Origin: a virus
Strand: one strand, 5' to 3'
Virus record (IMG/VR): IMGVR_UViG_3300035701_000053
Coordinates: 1 to 49,336 of that record
DNA length: 49,336 nt
In this document: positions 1-7,213 of the stretch, piece by piece
Numbering within the stretch: position 1 is the first letter of the stretch
How the letters are laid out: each line of letters begins with the position of its first letter
Position numbers and translations under genes: made by a program
Notes under the pieces: model-generated
The model's input: the letters and a program-made list of their open reading frames with translations, nothing else
Database searches by the model: none
Told to the model about the DNA's origin: nothing

Positions 1-8
1 GAGGAGAA

Positions 9-239
9 ATGAGCGACAAGAGGAACATAGTGAATCAGCGGCGGAAGAAGTTCCTCTCGAAGGTCTCGGTCGAGCAGATGGCGAACTTCATGTCCGAGCG
101 CGGGTTCGATCTCTCCGAGGTTCTCGCGGAGAAGACCGAGTCAGCGAAGTTCCCCTGGGACAACGTAATCGTAGAAACCACGCGGGCGGAGTTATGGGCT
201 CGCGGTCGGGCTTTTCTTCGGGAGGTGTCTCGTGGCTGA
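9..239 (+). CDS. Small hypothetical protein, 76 aa
   Basis: Not recognised. It begins with ATG right after a GAGGAGAA ribosome site at the window edge and is charged, with a basic N-terminus (RRKKF near residue 11), no membrane segment and no cysteines. It overlaps the next gene by 8 bases, so it belongs to the early rightward operon. Codon use (GTC, GAG, TCG) matches its neighbours, which supports a real gene. If the window is circular, the gene at the right end would stop in an ATGA overlap with this start. Confidence 0.7.
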   Translation: MSDKRNIVNQRRKKFLSKVSVEQMANFMSERGFDLSEVLAEKTESAKFPWDNVIVETTRAELWARGRAFLREVSRG

Positions 240-510
240 TGTCGAGAAAAAAATCGATCGGATTCTCGTCTCGGTGTGGCTACGAAGGTCGAAGGACGTC
301 GTCGCCCACATCTTCGACCCGGAGAAGGGTCGCTCCGCCTGCGGGCTCTCCGCGGACGTCGACGACCTCCGCGAGCCGTATCCCTGCGGTCAGCGCGTTA
401 CGTTCTGCTTACGTTGCGGAGAGGCTCTCGACGACGACTTCGAGGAGCGGGTCTCCGATCTGGAAAGGTTAAACGAGGAACTTTTCGTAAACGAGAGGAC
501 AAAGAAATGA
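232..510 (+). CDS. Small hypothetical protein with cysteine pairs, 92 aa
   Basis: GTG start chosen because GGGAGGTG lies a few bases upstream and the frame overlaps the previous gene by 8 bases. The middle holds four cysteines in the pattern C-G-L, then P-C-G, then C-L-R-C-G (about residues 37-62), and the last of these looks like half of a zinc knuckle. The C-terminus is acidic and helical. It ends in an ATGA overlap with the nuclease gene. Function unknown; a small metal-binding accessory protein is the most one can say. Confidence 0.7.
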   Translation: MADVEKKIDRILVSVWLRRSKDVVAHIFDPEKGRSACGLSADVDDLREPYPCGQRVTFCLRCGEALDDDFEERVSDLERLNEELFVNERTKK

Positions 511-2003
511 GAGTCAGCGCGAGTCAGGTCGAGAAGTTCCTCCTCTGTCGGAGGAAGTGGGCGTTCGAGAAGATCGACGGGCTCCCTCCCGGGACGACGA
601 CCGCGGCAGAGTTCGGGAAGGAGGGACACGAGGCGATTAAGACGTGGCTGACGACCGGGGCGCTCGACCCGACGAAGGTCGCCGCGGACATCCTCGCCAT
701 AATACAGAAGGCGATTAAGCCCGGGGTCTTGCCGACGCCTCGCGGTCCGAACTTCGCGAACCCTCTCCTCGTCGAGAGCGAGTTCGCGTTCGAGGTCGAG
801 CGGGAGAGCGGGGCGAAGCACAAGTTTACGGGGATTTTTGACTGCGTCGTCCCGCCTCCGCTCCCCGAGCCCCGTCCGGTCGTCGTCGACCATAAGTTCC
901 GATCGGACCCTAAGTTCGCGATGGACGAGAGCGGACTCGTCCGGGACGTTCAAGCGATCATCTATTCGTTCGCGGTCCTCCTCATGTATCCGGACTCGGA
1001 GCAGATCGAGAACCGCTGGATCTATTACTTCTCGACCGGGAAGAAGGACGAGCGACCGAAGAAGGCGGCAGGCGTTCGCATGGTTCGGATCTGCCGAACC
1101 CCTGAGGAGGTCGAGGAGCAGATGGGACCGATCCTCTCCGTAGTCGACGAGATGCAAAAGATCGTCGACGAGGGGAAGCCCGCGAAGGAGGTCCCGCCTT
1201 GTCTGACATCTTGCGGAGCGTATGGCGGTTGCCCGTTCGCGGACCTCTGCGAGTCGACCCCCGCGAGTCGGACCGCTGCGCGAGTCCGCCAGTACTCCGA
1301 ACAAGCTGTCGAGGTCGGAAAGATCGATAAACCGCTCCCCGTGCGGGAGCATAAAACGAAGGAGGAAGAGATGACGTTGCTCGACGAGTTGAGGGAGAAG
1401 AGGAAGGCGGCGAGAGCCGCGGAGAGCGTTCCGAAGGCGGAGAAGCCAGAGGAGCGAGAGGCGGAGCCGAAGGAGAAAAAATCGTCGGCTCTGCGGAAGA
1501 TCGAGGAGAGGCGTCGCGAGTCGAAGGACGAGTCGGAAGCCCCGAAGAAGGAGGTCGAGAAGAAGGCGGAGGCGAAGAAGAAGGTCGAGAAGAAGGAGCC
1601 CGAGAAGAAGGAACTCCCCGAGCCGACCTTCGAGGAGCCCGCTCCGACCGCGCATCCGAATTGCCGTTGCGCGAACGTCCCCGAGTCGCTCGGGACCATT
1701 CCGATCGCGGTCCTATACGTGAACTGCGTCCCGCTCCGGAAGACCGTCTCCCGGGTCGAGGACCTCGCGGTCGAGGTCGCGCGGAAGGTTGCGAAGGCGA
1801 ACGGGGTCGAGCATTGGTCGCACGTTGAGTTCGGAGGCGGGAAGGGCGCGCTCGAAGTGGCCTTCGAGGAGTGGCTCGACGGATTGACGATCGACCTAGT
1901 TCGCGGGATCGAGGTCGCGGTCGACTCGAAGTCGTCGGTCGGTTGCGCTCTGCTCGACCTGCTCATTCGGAAGTCGAGGGAGGTGGTCCGTGCCGTCTCT
2001 TAA
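507..2003 (+). CDS. Cas4/RecB-like PD-(D/E)XK nuclease with Fe-S cysteines and an extra C-terminal domain, 498 aa
   Basis: Residues 1-250 form a RecB/Cas4-type exonuclease: G-K-E-G-H near 37-41, an acidic residue in V-E-S-E-F near 90, G-I-F-D (D112), the core V-V-V-D-H-K (D128, K130) and a Q-x3-Y helix near 149-153. One cysteine at 14 and three near the end of the domain (236, 242, 248) match the four-cysteine Fe-S arrangement of Cas4 and AddB. A long Lys/Glu-rich linker (about 285-370) leads to a separate C-terminal domain of unknown function. The longer frame starting at 276 is rejected, since ATG 507 overlaps the previous stop as ATGA. Likely role: 5' or 3' end processing in phage recombination or replication, next to the SF2 helicase. 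Nuclease call is firm; the in vivo role is inferred. Confidence 0.85.
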   Translation: MRVSASQVEKFLLCRRKWAFEKIDGLPPGTTTAAEFGKEGHEAIKTWLTTGALDPTKVAADILAIIQKAIKPGVLPTPRGPNFANPLLVESEFAFEVERESGAKHKFTGIFDCVVPPPLPEPRPVVVDHKFRSDPKFAMDESGLVRDVQAIIYSFAVLLMYPDSEQIENRWIYYFSTGKKDERPKKAAGVRMVRICRTPEEVEEQMGPILSVVDEMQKIVDEGKPAKEVPPCLTSCGAYGGCPFADLCESTPASRTAARVRQYSEQAVEVGKIDKPLPVREHKTKEEEMTLLDELREKRKAARAAESVPKAEKPEEREAEPKEKKSSALRKIEERRRESKDESEAPKKEVEKKAEAKKKVEKKEPEKKELPEPTFEEPAPTAHPNCRCANVPESLGTIPIAVLYVNCVPLRKTVSRVEDLAVEVARKVAKANGVEHWSHVEFGGGKGALEVAFEEWLDGLTIDLVRGIEVAVDSKSSVGCALLDLLIRKSREVVRAVS

Positions 2004-2175
2004 TACGAAGTGGACGAAGGTCGGAGTCGAGTGTCTCGGCTGCGGGTTTTATGTCCTCGTCGCCCGCCTCGAAGAAGCTCCGGACAAGTGTCCGATCTGC
2101 GACGAGAAGCTGACGAACTATCCCGTCGAGGTCGGGTTCGAGGAACCGAAGGAGCGAGATGCGGAGAGCCGCTAG
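1990..2175 (+). CDS. Small zinc-ribbon protein, 61 aa
   Basis: Two CxxC knuckles (C-L-G-C near residue 15 and C-P-I-C near 34) separated by about 16 residues make a classic zinc ribbon. GTG start, with overlaps of 14 bases with the nuclease gene before it and 17 with the helicase gene after it, so it is translated as part of the same tight block. A nucleic-acid or protein adaptor for the nuclease-helicase pair would be a reasonable guess, but no family is recognised. Confidence 0.7.
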   Translation: MPSLNTKWTKVGVECLGCGFYVLVARLEEAPDKCPICDEKLTNYPVEVGFEEPKERDAESR

Positions 2176-3820
2176 ACAGACCGAGCCCGAGGCTCGTCCG
2201 GGACGAGCGGTCCCGAGGACGTCGGAGTTGCTCCGGGTCGCCGCGCTCCCGCGGAGGTCGTGGGAGGGGAGCGCCTCGGAACTTGCGGAGCTTTTGACCG
2301 AGGAGTTGCGGGCTCCCGGAGGGTCGATGCGACTATGGCCCGTGCAAGCGGCCGCACTCGCGGACTGTCACGACTGCGGCGGACTGTTCGCTCCGGTGGC
2401 GGTCGGGAGGGGGAAGGCCCTCGTCTCGCTCCTCGCCCCGGTTGTGATGGGAGCGGAACGCCCCGTCCTATTCGTCCCCGCACAGCTTCGGGAGCAGACC
2501 CGCCTCAAGGTGCTACCTGACATGAGGAGGCATTGGAAGTTACATCCGGACCTCCGGGTCGTCGGTTACTCGGAACTGAGCCTCGCGAGCCGTAAAGACC
2601 TGCTAGATGAGATCCGCCCCGACCTCATCGTCCTCGACGAGGCGCACAACGTGAAGAACGATGCCGCGGCGAGGACCCGTCGCCTCCGGAGATACCTCTC
2701 CGAGAACCCCGGGACGCGGGTCGTCGCGCTCTCCGGGACGATAACGAGGAGGTCCTTGCGGGACTATTGGAGGCTGTTGATGTGGGCTTTAGGACCGATG
2801 AGAGCCCCGCTCCCGAGGCATTGGCGGGAGCTTCAGGATTGGGCGGACGCGATCGACGACGAGGTCGAGGATTGGAAGAGGCTCCGCCCCGGAGCCCTGC
2901 AGGTCCTTGTCGATGCTGGCGAAGACGTCCGATCGGGATACCGTCGGAGGCTCGTCGAGTCTCCCGGGGTCGTCGCGACATCGGAGGAGGAACTCGGGAC
3001 GAGCCTCCGGATTCTGCCGTTCGATCTGCTCCCTCCGCCCGAGGTCCTCTCCGCGCTCTCGGACCTCCGGAAGTTTTGGGAGACCCCGAACGGAGACCCG
3101 ATCGTCGAGGCGGTCGACCTCTGGCGACACGCCCGAGAACTCGCTCTCGGGTTCTGGTATCGTTGGGAGCCGTATCCTCCGAAGAAGTGGCTCGAAGCCC
3201 GGAGGGAGTGGAAGTCGTACGTCCGGGAGACCCTCCGCCATAATCGCCGCGGGCTCGACTCGGAGTTGATGGTCTGGAACGAGTGCGCGGCGGACCCTGA
3301 TAAGTCGTTGGAGTGGAACAGGTGGGCGGAGATCCGCGACACGTTCGAGCCCCGGACCGTCGCGGAGTGGGTCTCGGAGTTCGCCCTCGAAGCGGCGACC
3401 GCGTGGCTCGCGGAGGTTGGCGGGATCTGTTGGGTCGAGCACGTCGAGTTCGGGAAGGAACTCTCCCGCCTCTCCGGGGTTCGATACTTCGGAGGAGGTC
3501 CTCGGGCCTCCGCGGAGATCCTCGACGCGACGGGACCGATCATCGCGTCGATCGTCGCGCACTCGGAGGGGAAGAACCTCCAACGGTATTTTCGGAACCT
3601 CGTCGTGTCCCCTCCGTCGAGCGGGAAGCGATGGGAGCAGATGCTCGGGAGGACGCATCGACCCGGACAGCGGGCGGACGAGGTCGTCGTCGAGGCGTTC
3701 TCCTATACTCCCGAGCAGAGGGAGAGCTTCGCGAGCGCGGTCTCCGAGGCGAGATACATCGAGCAAACGATCGGAGCGCGACAGAAGCTCCTTTATGCTG
3801 ATGTCGCGATAGGAGGTTGA
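2159..3820 (+). CDS. SF2 (SNF2/DEAH-type) helicase, 553 aa
   Basis: ATP-driven DNA translocase or helicase. Visible motifs in order: a Q-like L-W-P-V-Q (59-63), motif I V-G-R-G-K-A (82-87, Lys86 for ATP), motif II D-E-A-H (160-163), motif III L-S-G-T (191-194) and, near the C-terminus, motif VI Q-M-L-G-R-T-H-R-P-G-Q (about 494-504), whose R-x-H-R-x-G-Q form is typical of SNF2 and phage replication helicases. The region between the two RecA lobes is an insertion without recognised domain. It lies directly after the nuclease and zinc-ribbon genes, suggesting a nuclease-helicase module for recombination or fork restart. Family is clear; polarity and substrate are not. Confidence 0.9.
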   Translation: MRRAARQTEPEARPGRAVPRTSELLRVAALPRRSWEGSASELAELLTEELRAPGGSMRLWPVQAAALADCHDCGGLFAPVAVGRGKALVSLLAPVVMGAERPVLFVPAQLREQTRLKVLPDMRRHWKLHPDLRVVGYSELSLASRKDLLDEIRPDLIVLDEAHNVKNDAAARTRRLRRYLSENPGTRVVALSGTITRRSLRDYWRLLMWALGPMRAPLPRHWRELQDWADAIDDEVEDWKRLRPGALQVLVDAGEDVRSGYRRRLVESPGVVATSEEELGTSLRILPFDLLPPPEVLSALSDLRKFWETPNGDPIVEAVDLWRHARELALGFWYRWEPYPPKKWLEARREWKSYVRETLRHNRRGLDSELMVWNECAADPDKSLEWNRWAEIRDTFEPRTVAEWVSEFALEAATAWLAEVGGICWVEHVEFGKELSRLSGVRYFGGGPRASAEILDATGPIIASIVAHSEGKNLQRYFRNLVVSPPSSGKRWEQMLGRTHRPGQRADEVVVEAFSYTPEQRESFASAVSEARYIEQTIGARQKLLYADVAIGG

Positions 3821-3822
3821 CG

Positions 3823-4098
3823 ATGAACGACGAAGGATACTGCGACTGCGGCGGGAAGTGTGCGATCTGCGAAGGCGACCGGAAGCGCGACCTCGCGCTC
3901 GAAAACTCGAACCTGCGTGCGGCTCTTATGGCGATCGTCGCGGAGTGCGGTGGGAAGATATGGGTCTCGGACGAGCAGGTCGCGATGATCCGCCCGACCG
4001 ATCTCCTCCGGGTCTCCCGGGACGAGAAAGCGATGAGAGTGCTCCTGGAGCTTACGGTCTCCGGGATCAACTACTCTAAGGGAGAGGAGGAGCGATGA
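3823..4098 (+). CDS. Hypothetical protein with N-terminal cysteine motif, 91 aa
   Basis: ATG at 3823 sits six bases after AGGAGG (3811-3816); a TTG two codons earlier is less likely. The N-terminus carries C-D-C-G-G-K-C-A-I-C, four cysteines within nine residues, which looks like a compact metal-binding site, followed by a heptad-rich helix. It overlaps the next gene by four bases. Function unknown; position suggests a helper for the helicase module. Confidence 0.7.
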   Translation: MNDEGYCDCGGKCAICEGDRKRDLALENSNLRAALMAIVAECGGKIWVSDEQVAMIRPTDLLRVSRDEKAMRVLLELTVSGINYSKGEEER

Positions 4099-4340
4099 GG
4101 AGAAATCGAACATACGCGCGGGAATCTTCATTTTCTTCGGAGCCTGATTTCGACGAGGACGAGGGAGTCGAGGTCCGACACTTCGGGATTCTCCGGGAGA
4201 CCGAGAAGGCCCTCCTATTCCAGATCGAGCCCGGGCTCCTCGGACGCCGGCAGTGGGTTCCGAAGTCGGTCATCGTCGAGGAGTTCGACCGCTCCGTCGT
4301 CCTCGCGACTTGGTTCGCGGAGAAGGAGAACCTCGGATGA
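4095..4340 (+). CDS. Hypothetical protein, 81 aa
   Basis: Starts in an ATGA overlap with the previous gene and has GGAGAGGAGGAGCG upstream as ribosome site. The sequence is acidic at the N-terminus and contains a compact beta-rich core (V-R-H-F-G-I-L-R-E-T then L-L-F-Q-I) followed by W-V-P-K-S. This pattern, a short strand-rich domain with a W-[IV]-P-K motif, is common among small phage replication-region proteins of unknown function. It is the last gene before a 95-base spacer with hairpins. Confidence 0.65.
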   Translation: MRRNRTYARESSFSSEPDFDEDEGVEVRHFGILRETEKALLFQIEPGLLGRRQWVPKSVIVEEFDRSVVLATWFAEKENLG

Positions 4341-4377
4341 CGCAAGTGATCGATTTTTTGGCGTAGGAAAAAACGCT

Positions 4378-4419
4378 CTCCGCAATTTCGCGGAGGCGAT
4401 TAGTCGCCCGAGAGGGCGA
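4378..4419 (+). other. Two tandem short hairpins in intergenic spacer
   Basis: CTCCGC/GCGGAG (4378-4383 with 4390-4395, six-base loop), followed by TCGCCC/GGGCGA (4404-4409 with 4414-4419, GAGA tetraloop). They sit just ahead of the gene at 4436, with no U-tract behind them, so they look like leader or processing structures rather than a terminator. Confidence 0.5.
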
Positions 4420-4435
4420 GGAAGCAGAGGAAAAA

Positions 4436-4909
4436 ATGGGAATGTATAAGGACTTGGCGAAGAGAGTGGCAGCGGCGAAGCCTTCGAGCGGAGGCGTCTA
4501 TTGGGAGCCCGGGAAATACCTCGTACAGATCGACGTTGTGAAGGTCCACGAGGGACGGAAAGGCGCCGACTTCTTCGTCGTCGAGGGCGACAACCTAGAG
4601 TCGTCGAACCCCGAGCGCCCCGCGGGAGCGCGGTGCTCCTGGGTGTTCAATACCGCGCAGGACGCGGCTCCGGGGAACATCAAGTCGTTCGTCGCCGCGG
4701 CTCTGTCCTGTCCCGCTGACGACGTCGACGACGACGTTATCGAGGAAGTCTTGAGCGCGGAGAACCCGCTGAACGGGAAGATCGTCCGCCTCCAGGTCGT
4801 CTTGACGGAGACGAAGTCGGGCGGAGAGTTCTCGAAGCACAACTGGCAGCCCGTGACCGAGGAGGTGCAGAAGCAGGCGAAGGAACTGCGGAAGAAGGCG
4901 GGCCTCTAA
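4436..4909 (+). CDS. Probable OB-fold single-stranded-DNA-binding-like protein, 157 aa
   Basis: The order of features resembles small phage ssDNA-binding or DUF669-type proteins: an N-terminal G-x-Y-W-E-P-G-K-Y segment, beta-strands (L-V-Q-I-D-V-V-K-V, F-F-V-V-E-G), a long central G-N-I-K-S-F helix and a C-terminal strand V-R-L-Q-V-V-L-T-E-T. It lacks a clear acidic tail and ends in a basic helix. Placement between the helicase block and the polymerase fits a replication role. It has its own leader with hairpins on both sides, consistent with high or separately controlled expression. The function is inferred from pattern and context; a structure-level comparison would decide it. Confidence 0.5.
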   Translation: MGMYKDLAKRVAAAKPSSGGVYWEPGKYLVQIDVVKVHEGRKGADFFVVEGDNLESSNPERPAGARCSWVFNTAQDAAPGNIKSFVAAALSCPADDVDDDVIEEVLSAENPLNGKIVRLQVVLTETKSGGEFSKHNWQPVTEEVQKQAKELRKKAGL

Positions 4910-4919
4910 CCAAAAAAGC

Positions 4920-4965
4920 GACGCGCGACGGTTCGTCCTCCCGGGTCCGACTCCCGGGGCGCGTC
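4920..4965 (+). other. 46-base three-way-junction RNA element, tRNA-like
   Basis: A 7-bp outer stem GACGCGC/GCGCGTC (4920-4926 with 4959-4965) encloses hairpin GACG-GTT-CGTC (4927-4937) and hairpin CCCGGG-TCCGACT-CCCGGG (4940-4958). The last arm resembles a tRNA T-arm: a seven-base loop differing from T-T-C-R-A-N-N only at the second position, joined directly to the outer stem. There is no anticodon arm and no CCA, so it is not a tRNA. It lies just upstream of the ribosome site of the gene at 4983. Confidence 0.5.
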
Positions 4966-4982
4966 CCGAGGAGGAGAAGAAG

Positions 4983-5297
4983 ATGACCGAAAAAAATTAC
5001 GACCCGACGAAGGTCTCGCTCGTCTGCTCGACCTGCGGATACGACGTCGCGCGGATCTGTCCGCTCGGGCAAAGAAATCTAGGAGAAATAACCGCTATCA
5101 ACGGGGAACCGTTCAGCGTGGCGGAATTGACGGACGCGAAGCACGAGTGCTTCAAGCGGCTCGCGGCGAAGATGCACCCGAACACGGTCGCAGATTTGTT
5201 GTGCGAGGTATTTGCGCAGCACATAGATCGACTTCAAATTTCAAACAGAATACGAGAAAGCGCGCGTGAAGCGGTTTTGGGAAAGGACGGTGAGTGA
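4983..5297 (+). CDS. Hypothetical protein with CxxC motif, 104 aa (cassette gene 1)
   Basis: GAGGAGGAG lies six bases before the ATG. Residues 14-30 hold C-S-T-C-G-Y and a further cysteine (R-I-C-P-L-G), suggesting a small zinc site; the rest is helical. It is the first of four consecutive genes (4983-6250) that are less GC-rich and use codons unlike the flanking genes. It ends in K-D-G-E-stop, a tail shared with the next two genes because the junction DNA is repeated. Function unknown. Confidence 0.7.
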   Translation: MTEKNYDPTKVSLVCSTCGYDVARICPLGQRNLGEITAINGEPFSVAELTDAKHECFKRLAAKMHPNTVADLLCEVFAQHIDRLQISNRIRESAREAVLGKDGE

Positions 5298-5298
5298 G

Positions 5299-5589
5299 AT
5301 GGACGAGTTGTGCGCACATCTGTCAATCAAATGGACGACGAAACAAAACGAGGACGGGTCTACTACGGGATGGTGGGAATGCCCCGCGTGCAAACTGAAG
5401 TTCGCTCCTGTTTGCTGGTGCGAAATTATGATGGAAAAACTCCGCGCCGAACTCCTCGACGCGCAGGCGACGGCGCAGACAATGGCAAATGTTGTGAGCC
5501 ATTGTTTACCCTATGAGAAGTTAACACCGAAAGAAGTCGCGGCGCGTGACAAAGCCCTCGCCTACCCGGCGAAGAAGGACGGTGAGTGA
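5299..5589 (+). CDS. Hypothetical protein with zinc-knuckle cysteines, 96 aa (cassette gene 2)
   Basis: ATG 5299 follows the repeated junction GGACGGTGAG and is preferred over the in-frame GTG at 5266. It has W-W-E-C-P-A-C-K-L-K-F, a CxxC knuckle, and a later C-W-C pair, then a helix L-R-A-E-L-L-D-A-Q that is repeated nearly exactly in cassette gene 4. It ends in K-K-D-G-E-stop and overlaps the next gene by one base. Function unknown. Confidence 0.65.
   Translation: MDELCAHLSIKWTTKQNEDGSTTGWWECPACKLKFAPVCWCEIMMEKLRAELLDAQATAQTMANVVSHCLPYEKLTPKEVAARDKALAYPAKKDGE
5440..5462 (+). repeat. 23-base exact direct repeat, copy 1 (copy 2 at 5960-5982)
   Basis: The same 23 bases occur in cassette genes 2 and 4, in frame in both, encoding L-R-A-E-L-L-D. 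Conservation at the DNA level, codon for codon, implies a recent duplication or recombination within the cassette rather than protein-level convergence. Confidence 0.8.
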
Positions 5590-5894
5590 TGGATCAAATG
5601 GATTTGACTAATGTGATTGACAAGGCATTGCTTGAACTGCATGAAACAAATCCTGCTTTGTATGAAGCCGCACGAAATCAGTTATTGTATCTCTGCATTG
5701 CATTCGTCGACGAGCAAGCCGCGCATGAGAAGACGCGGCGGGAGAGGGATGAGGCGATGACTGTTTTGGACGGGTTACAGGCAGCAGTGCGTGTTGCAAT
5801 CCAAAATGGCGAAGCGGACGCGGTGTTTTTTGAAAATGAATTGGCCGAAGCCGACCGGCTGTTTCCGCCCGCGCCCCGAAGGGACGGTGAGTGA
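5589..5894 (+). CDS. Hypothetical helical protein, 101 aa (cassette gene 3)
   Basis: ATG 5589 lies in GGTGAGTGATGG, overlapping the previous stop. Mostly helical, with a heptad-like middle (E-K-T-R-R-E-R-D-E-A-M) that could form a coiled coil, no cysteine motif of note and a proline-rich end leading to R-R-D-G-E-stop. Lower GC and different codon choice than the flanking replication genes. No family recognised. Confidence 0.65.
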   Translation: MDQMDLTNVIDKALLELHETNPALYEAARNQLLYLCIAFVDEQAAHEKTRRERDEAMTVLDGLQAAVRVAIQNGEADAVFFENELAEADRLFPPAPRRDGE

Positions 5895-6250
5895 TGGCTT
5901 GCGATAATTGCCAGATAAAAGACTTTGTAATACGAACGAATGAGCGGGATATTAAACAGCTCCGCGCCGAACTCCTCGACGCACGGCATGTCACGTTTGA
6001 ATTAGCGAAGTGGATTCGAAAGATGAATTTCAGAATCCAAAGACGGTATGTCGGTCCATACAGTTGGGTGGTTTCGACGATTGAAGGAACGGTTGTCGCC
6101 GGAGGAAAGGACAAAAAAGAGGCGACAGCGAACTTCAAGAAATGGACTGAATCCGTTGGAATAAAAGTGGAGGAATTCGACTACGGCGATGTCATCACGC
6201 GCGCCGAGGCCTCTGTTGCATCTCGTTCTAACGCACCTAACGAAACCTAA
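5894..6250 (+). CDS. Hypothetical protein, 118 aa (cassette gene 4)
   Basis: Begins M-A-C-D-N-C, a CxxC at the extreme N-terminus, then the shared L-R-A-E-L-L-D helix, then a strand-rich stretch (R-R-Y-V-G-P-Y-S-W-V-V) with G-G-K-D-K-K-E-A that resembles short double-stranded-RNA-binding or SPOR-like alpha-beta folds, though that is only a visual impression. It closes the cassette; normal high-GC codon use resumes at 6277. Confidence 0.65.
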   Translation: MACDNCQIKDFVIRTNERDIKQLRAELLDARHVTFELAKWIRKMNFRIQRRYVGPYSWVVSTIEGTVVAGGKDKKEATANFKKWTESVGIKVEEFDYGDVITRAEASVASRSNAPNET

Positions 6251-6276
6251 CACACGGAGATGCGGAAGGAGCGGCG

Positions 6277-6990
6277 ATGATCGGACCGAACCATCGGACA
6301 CCCTCGGAGACGCTCGTCGCGCGAGTTCTCCGCGAGTGGGAACGACGCGAGCGTCTATGGAAGACGGGGAACCCGATCCCGCAGGGAGCGATACCGATCG
6401 CGGAGGCGCTCGGGCTCGACCGCGAGGTCGTCGCGAAGATACTCGAAGAAGAGGTCGAGGTCGGGGTCTGCTTCCCGACCGAGCGAAAAAAACAAAGAAC
6501 AAAAAAGGAGGACGAGATGACGACGACGATCGAGAAGTGCAAGCATATTTTGACCCGGGACGAGACCCGCGAGAAGGCGGACTCCCTCGCCCGTAAGATG
6601 GGCGAGATCGACGGGCTCCGCGAGCAGAAAAAGGAGATTTGCTCGCGGATAAAAAGCGACGTGGACCGCCTCGCGAACGAGACGAAGGCGCTCGCGCTCG
6701 CCGTGGTGTCCGGATACGAGTATCGGGACACGGAGTGCGCGGTCGAGATGGACTTCTCGAAGAACGAGGTCAGGGTCGTCCGCCTCGATACGAAGGAGGT
6801 CCTCCGCTCTCGAACCATGACCGCGACGGAGAGGCAGGCGGACCTATCGTTCCAAGAAAAAGCGGAAATCATAAACCACGATAAAGACGAGGAGAAGCGG
6901 AAGATGGTCGACCGCATGACGGGAGCGGGGAAGTCGGTCTCCCTCAAAGGCTCGGGGAAGATGGTCAAGAAGGAGAAGGTCGATGCCTAG
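6277..6990 (+). CDS. Hypothetical coiled-coil protein, 237 aa, with possible internal start
   Basis: Residues 1-80 look like a small helical domain (A-L-G-L-D-R-E-V-V-A-K-I-L resembles a helix-turn-helix), residues 81-150 are a heptad-rich coiled coil and the C-terminus is basic. A strong ribosome site (AAAAAAGGAGGACGAG) lies directly before the internal Met81 (ATG at 6517), so a shorter 157-aa product, or two fused genes, is likely. It overlaps the next gene by eight bases. No known family. Confidence 0.65.
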   Translation: MIGPNHRTPSETLVARVLREWERRERLWKTGNPIPQGAIPIAEALGLDREVVAKILEEEVEVGVCFPTERKKQRTKKEDEMTTTIEKCKHILTRDETREKADSLARKMGEIDGLREQKKEICSRIKSDVDRLANETKALALAVVSGYEYRDTECAVEMDFSKNEVRVVRLDTKEVLRSRTMTATERQADLSFQEKAEIINHDKDEEKRKMVDRMTGAGKSVSLKGSGKMVKKEKVDA

Positions 6991-7213
6991 ATGGTCGAAG
7001 CGGGAGCGGGCGCTCGTCGAGAAGTTCGTCCTCGAACGGTTTACGAAGTATAACCTCAAGCCCTCGAAGGTCCGGGTCGAGAAGAACGGGCGGGATGTTA
7101 CGGTCTGGTGCGACGTCCCGAATGGAGCGCCCGGGAAGAACGGGACGAGGACTTGGGCGGGCGACTTCGACGCCCTCCTCCTTGAAGCGACGCGAGCGGG
7201 GCGGGCGAAGTGA
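6983..7213 (+). CDS. Small basic protein, 76 aa
   Basis: Strongly basic N-terminus (M-P-R-W-S-K-R-E-R) and a beta-hairpin-like centre (V-R-V-E-K-N-G-R-D-V-T-V-W). It overlaps the polymerase start by four bases (GTGA), so it is translationally coupled to the DNA polymerase. A DNA-binding polymerase accessory role is conceivable but not shown by any motif. Confidence 0.65.
   Translation: MPRWSKRERALVEKFVLERFTKYNLKPSKVRVEKNGRDVTVWCDVPNGAPGKNGTRTWAGDFDALLLEATRAGRAK

Noticed and set aside
276-506. Long N-terminal extension of the Cas4-like gene
   Set aside because: Arg-rich shadow of the gene at 232; ATG 507 overlaps the previous stop as elsewhere.
390-1655. 421-residue - strand frame
   Set aside because: Antisense of the nuclease gene; Leu/Arg-rich composition shows it is a shadow.
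4920-4965. A tRNA gene
   Set aside because: No anticodon or D arm, no CCA-like end, only 46 bases; kept as a tRNA-like element.
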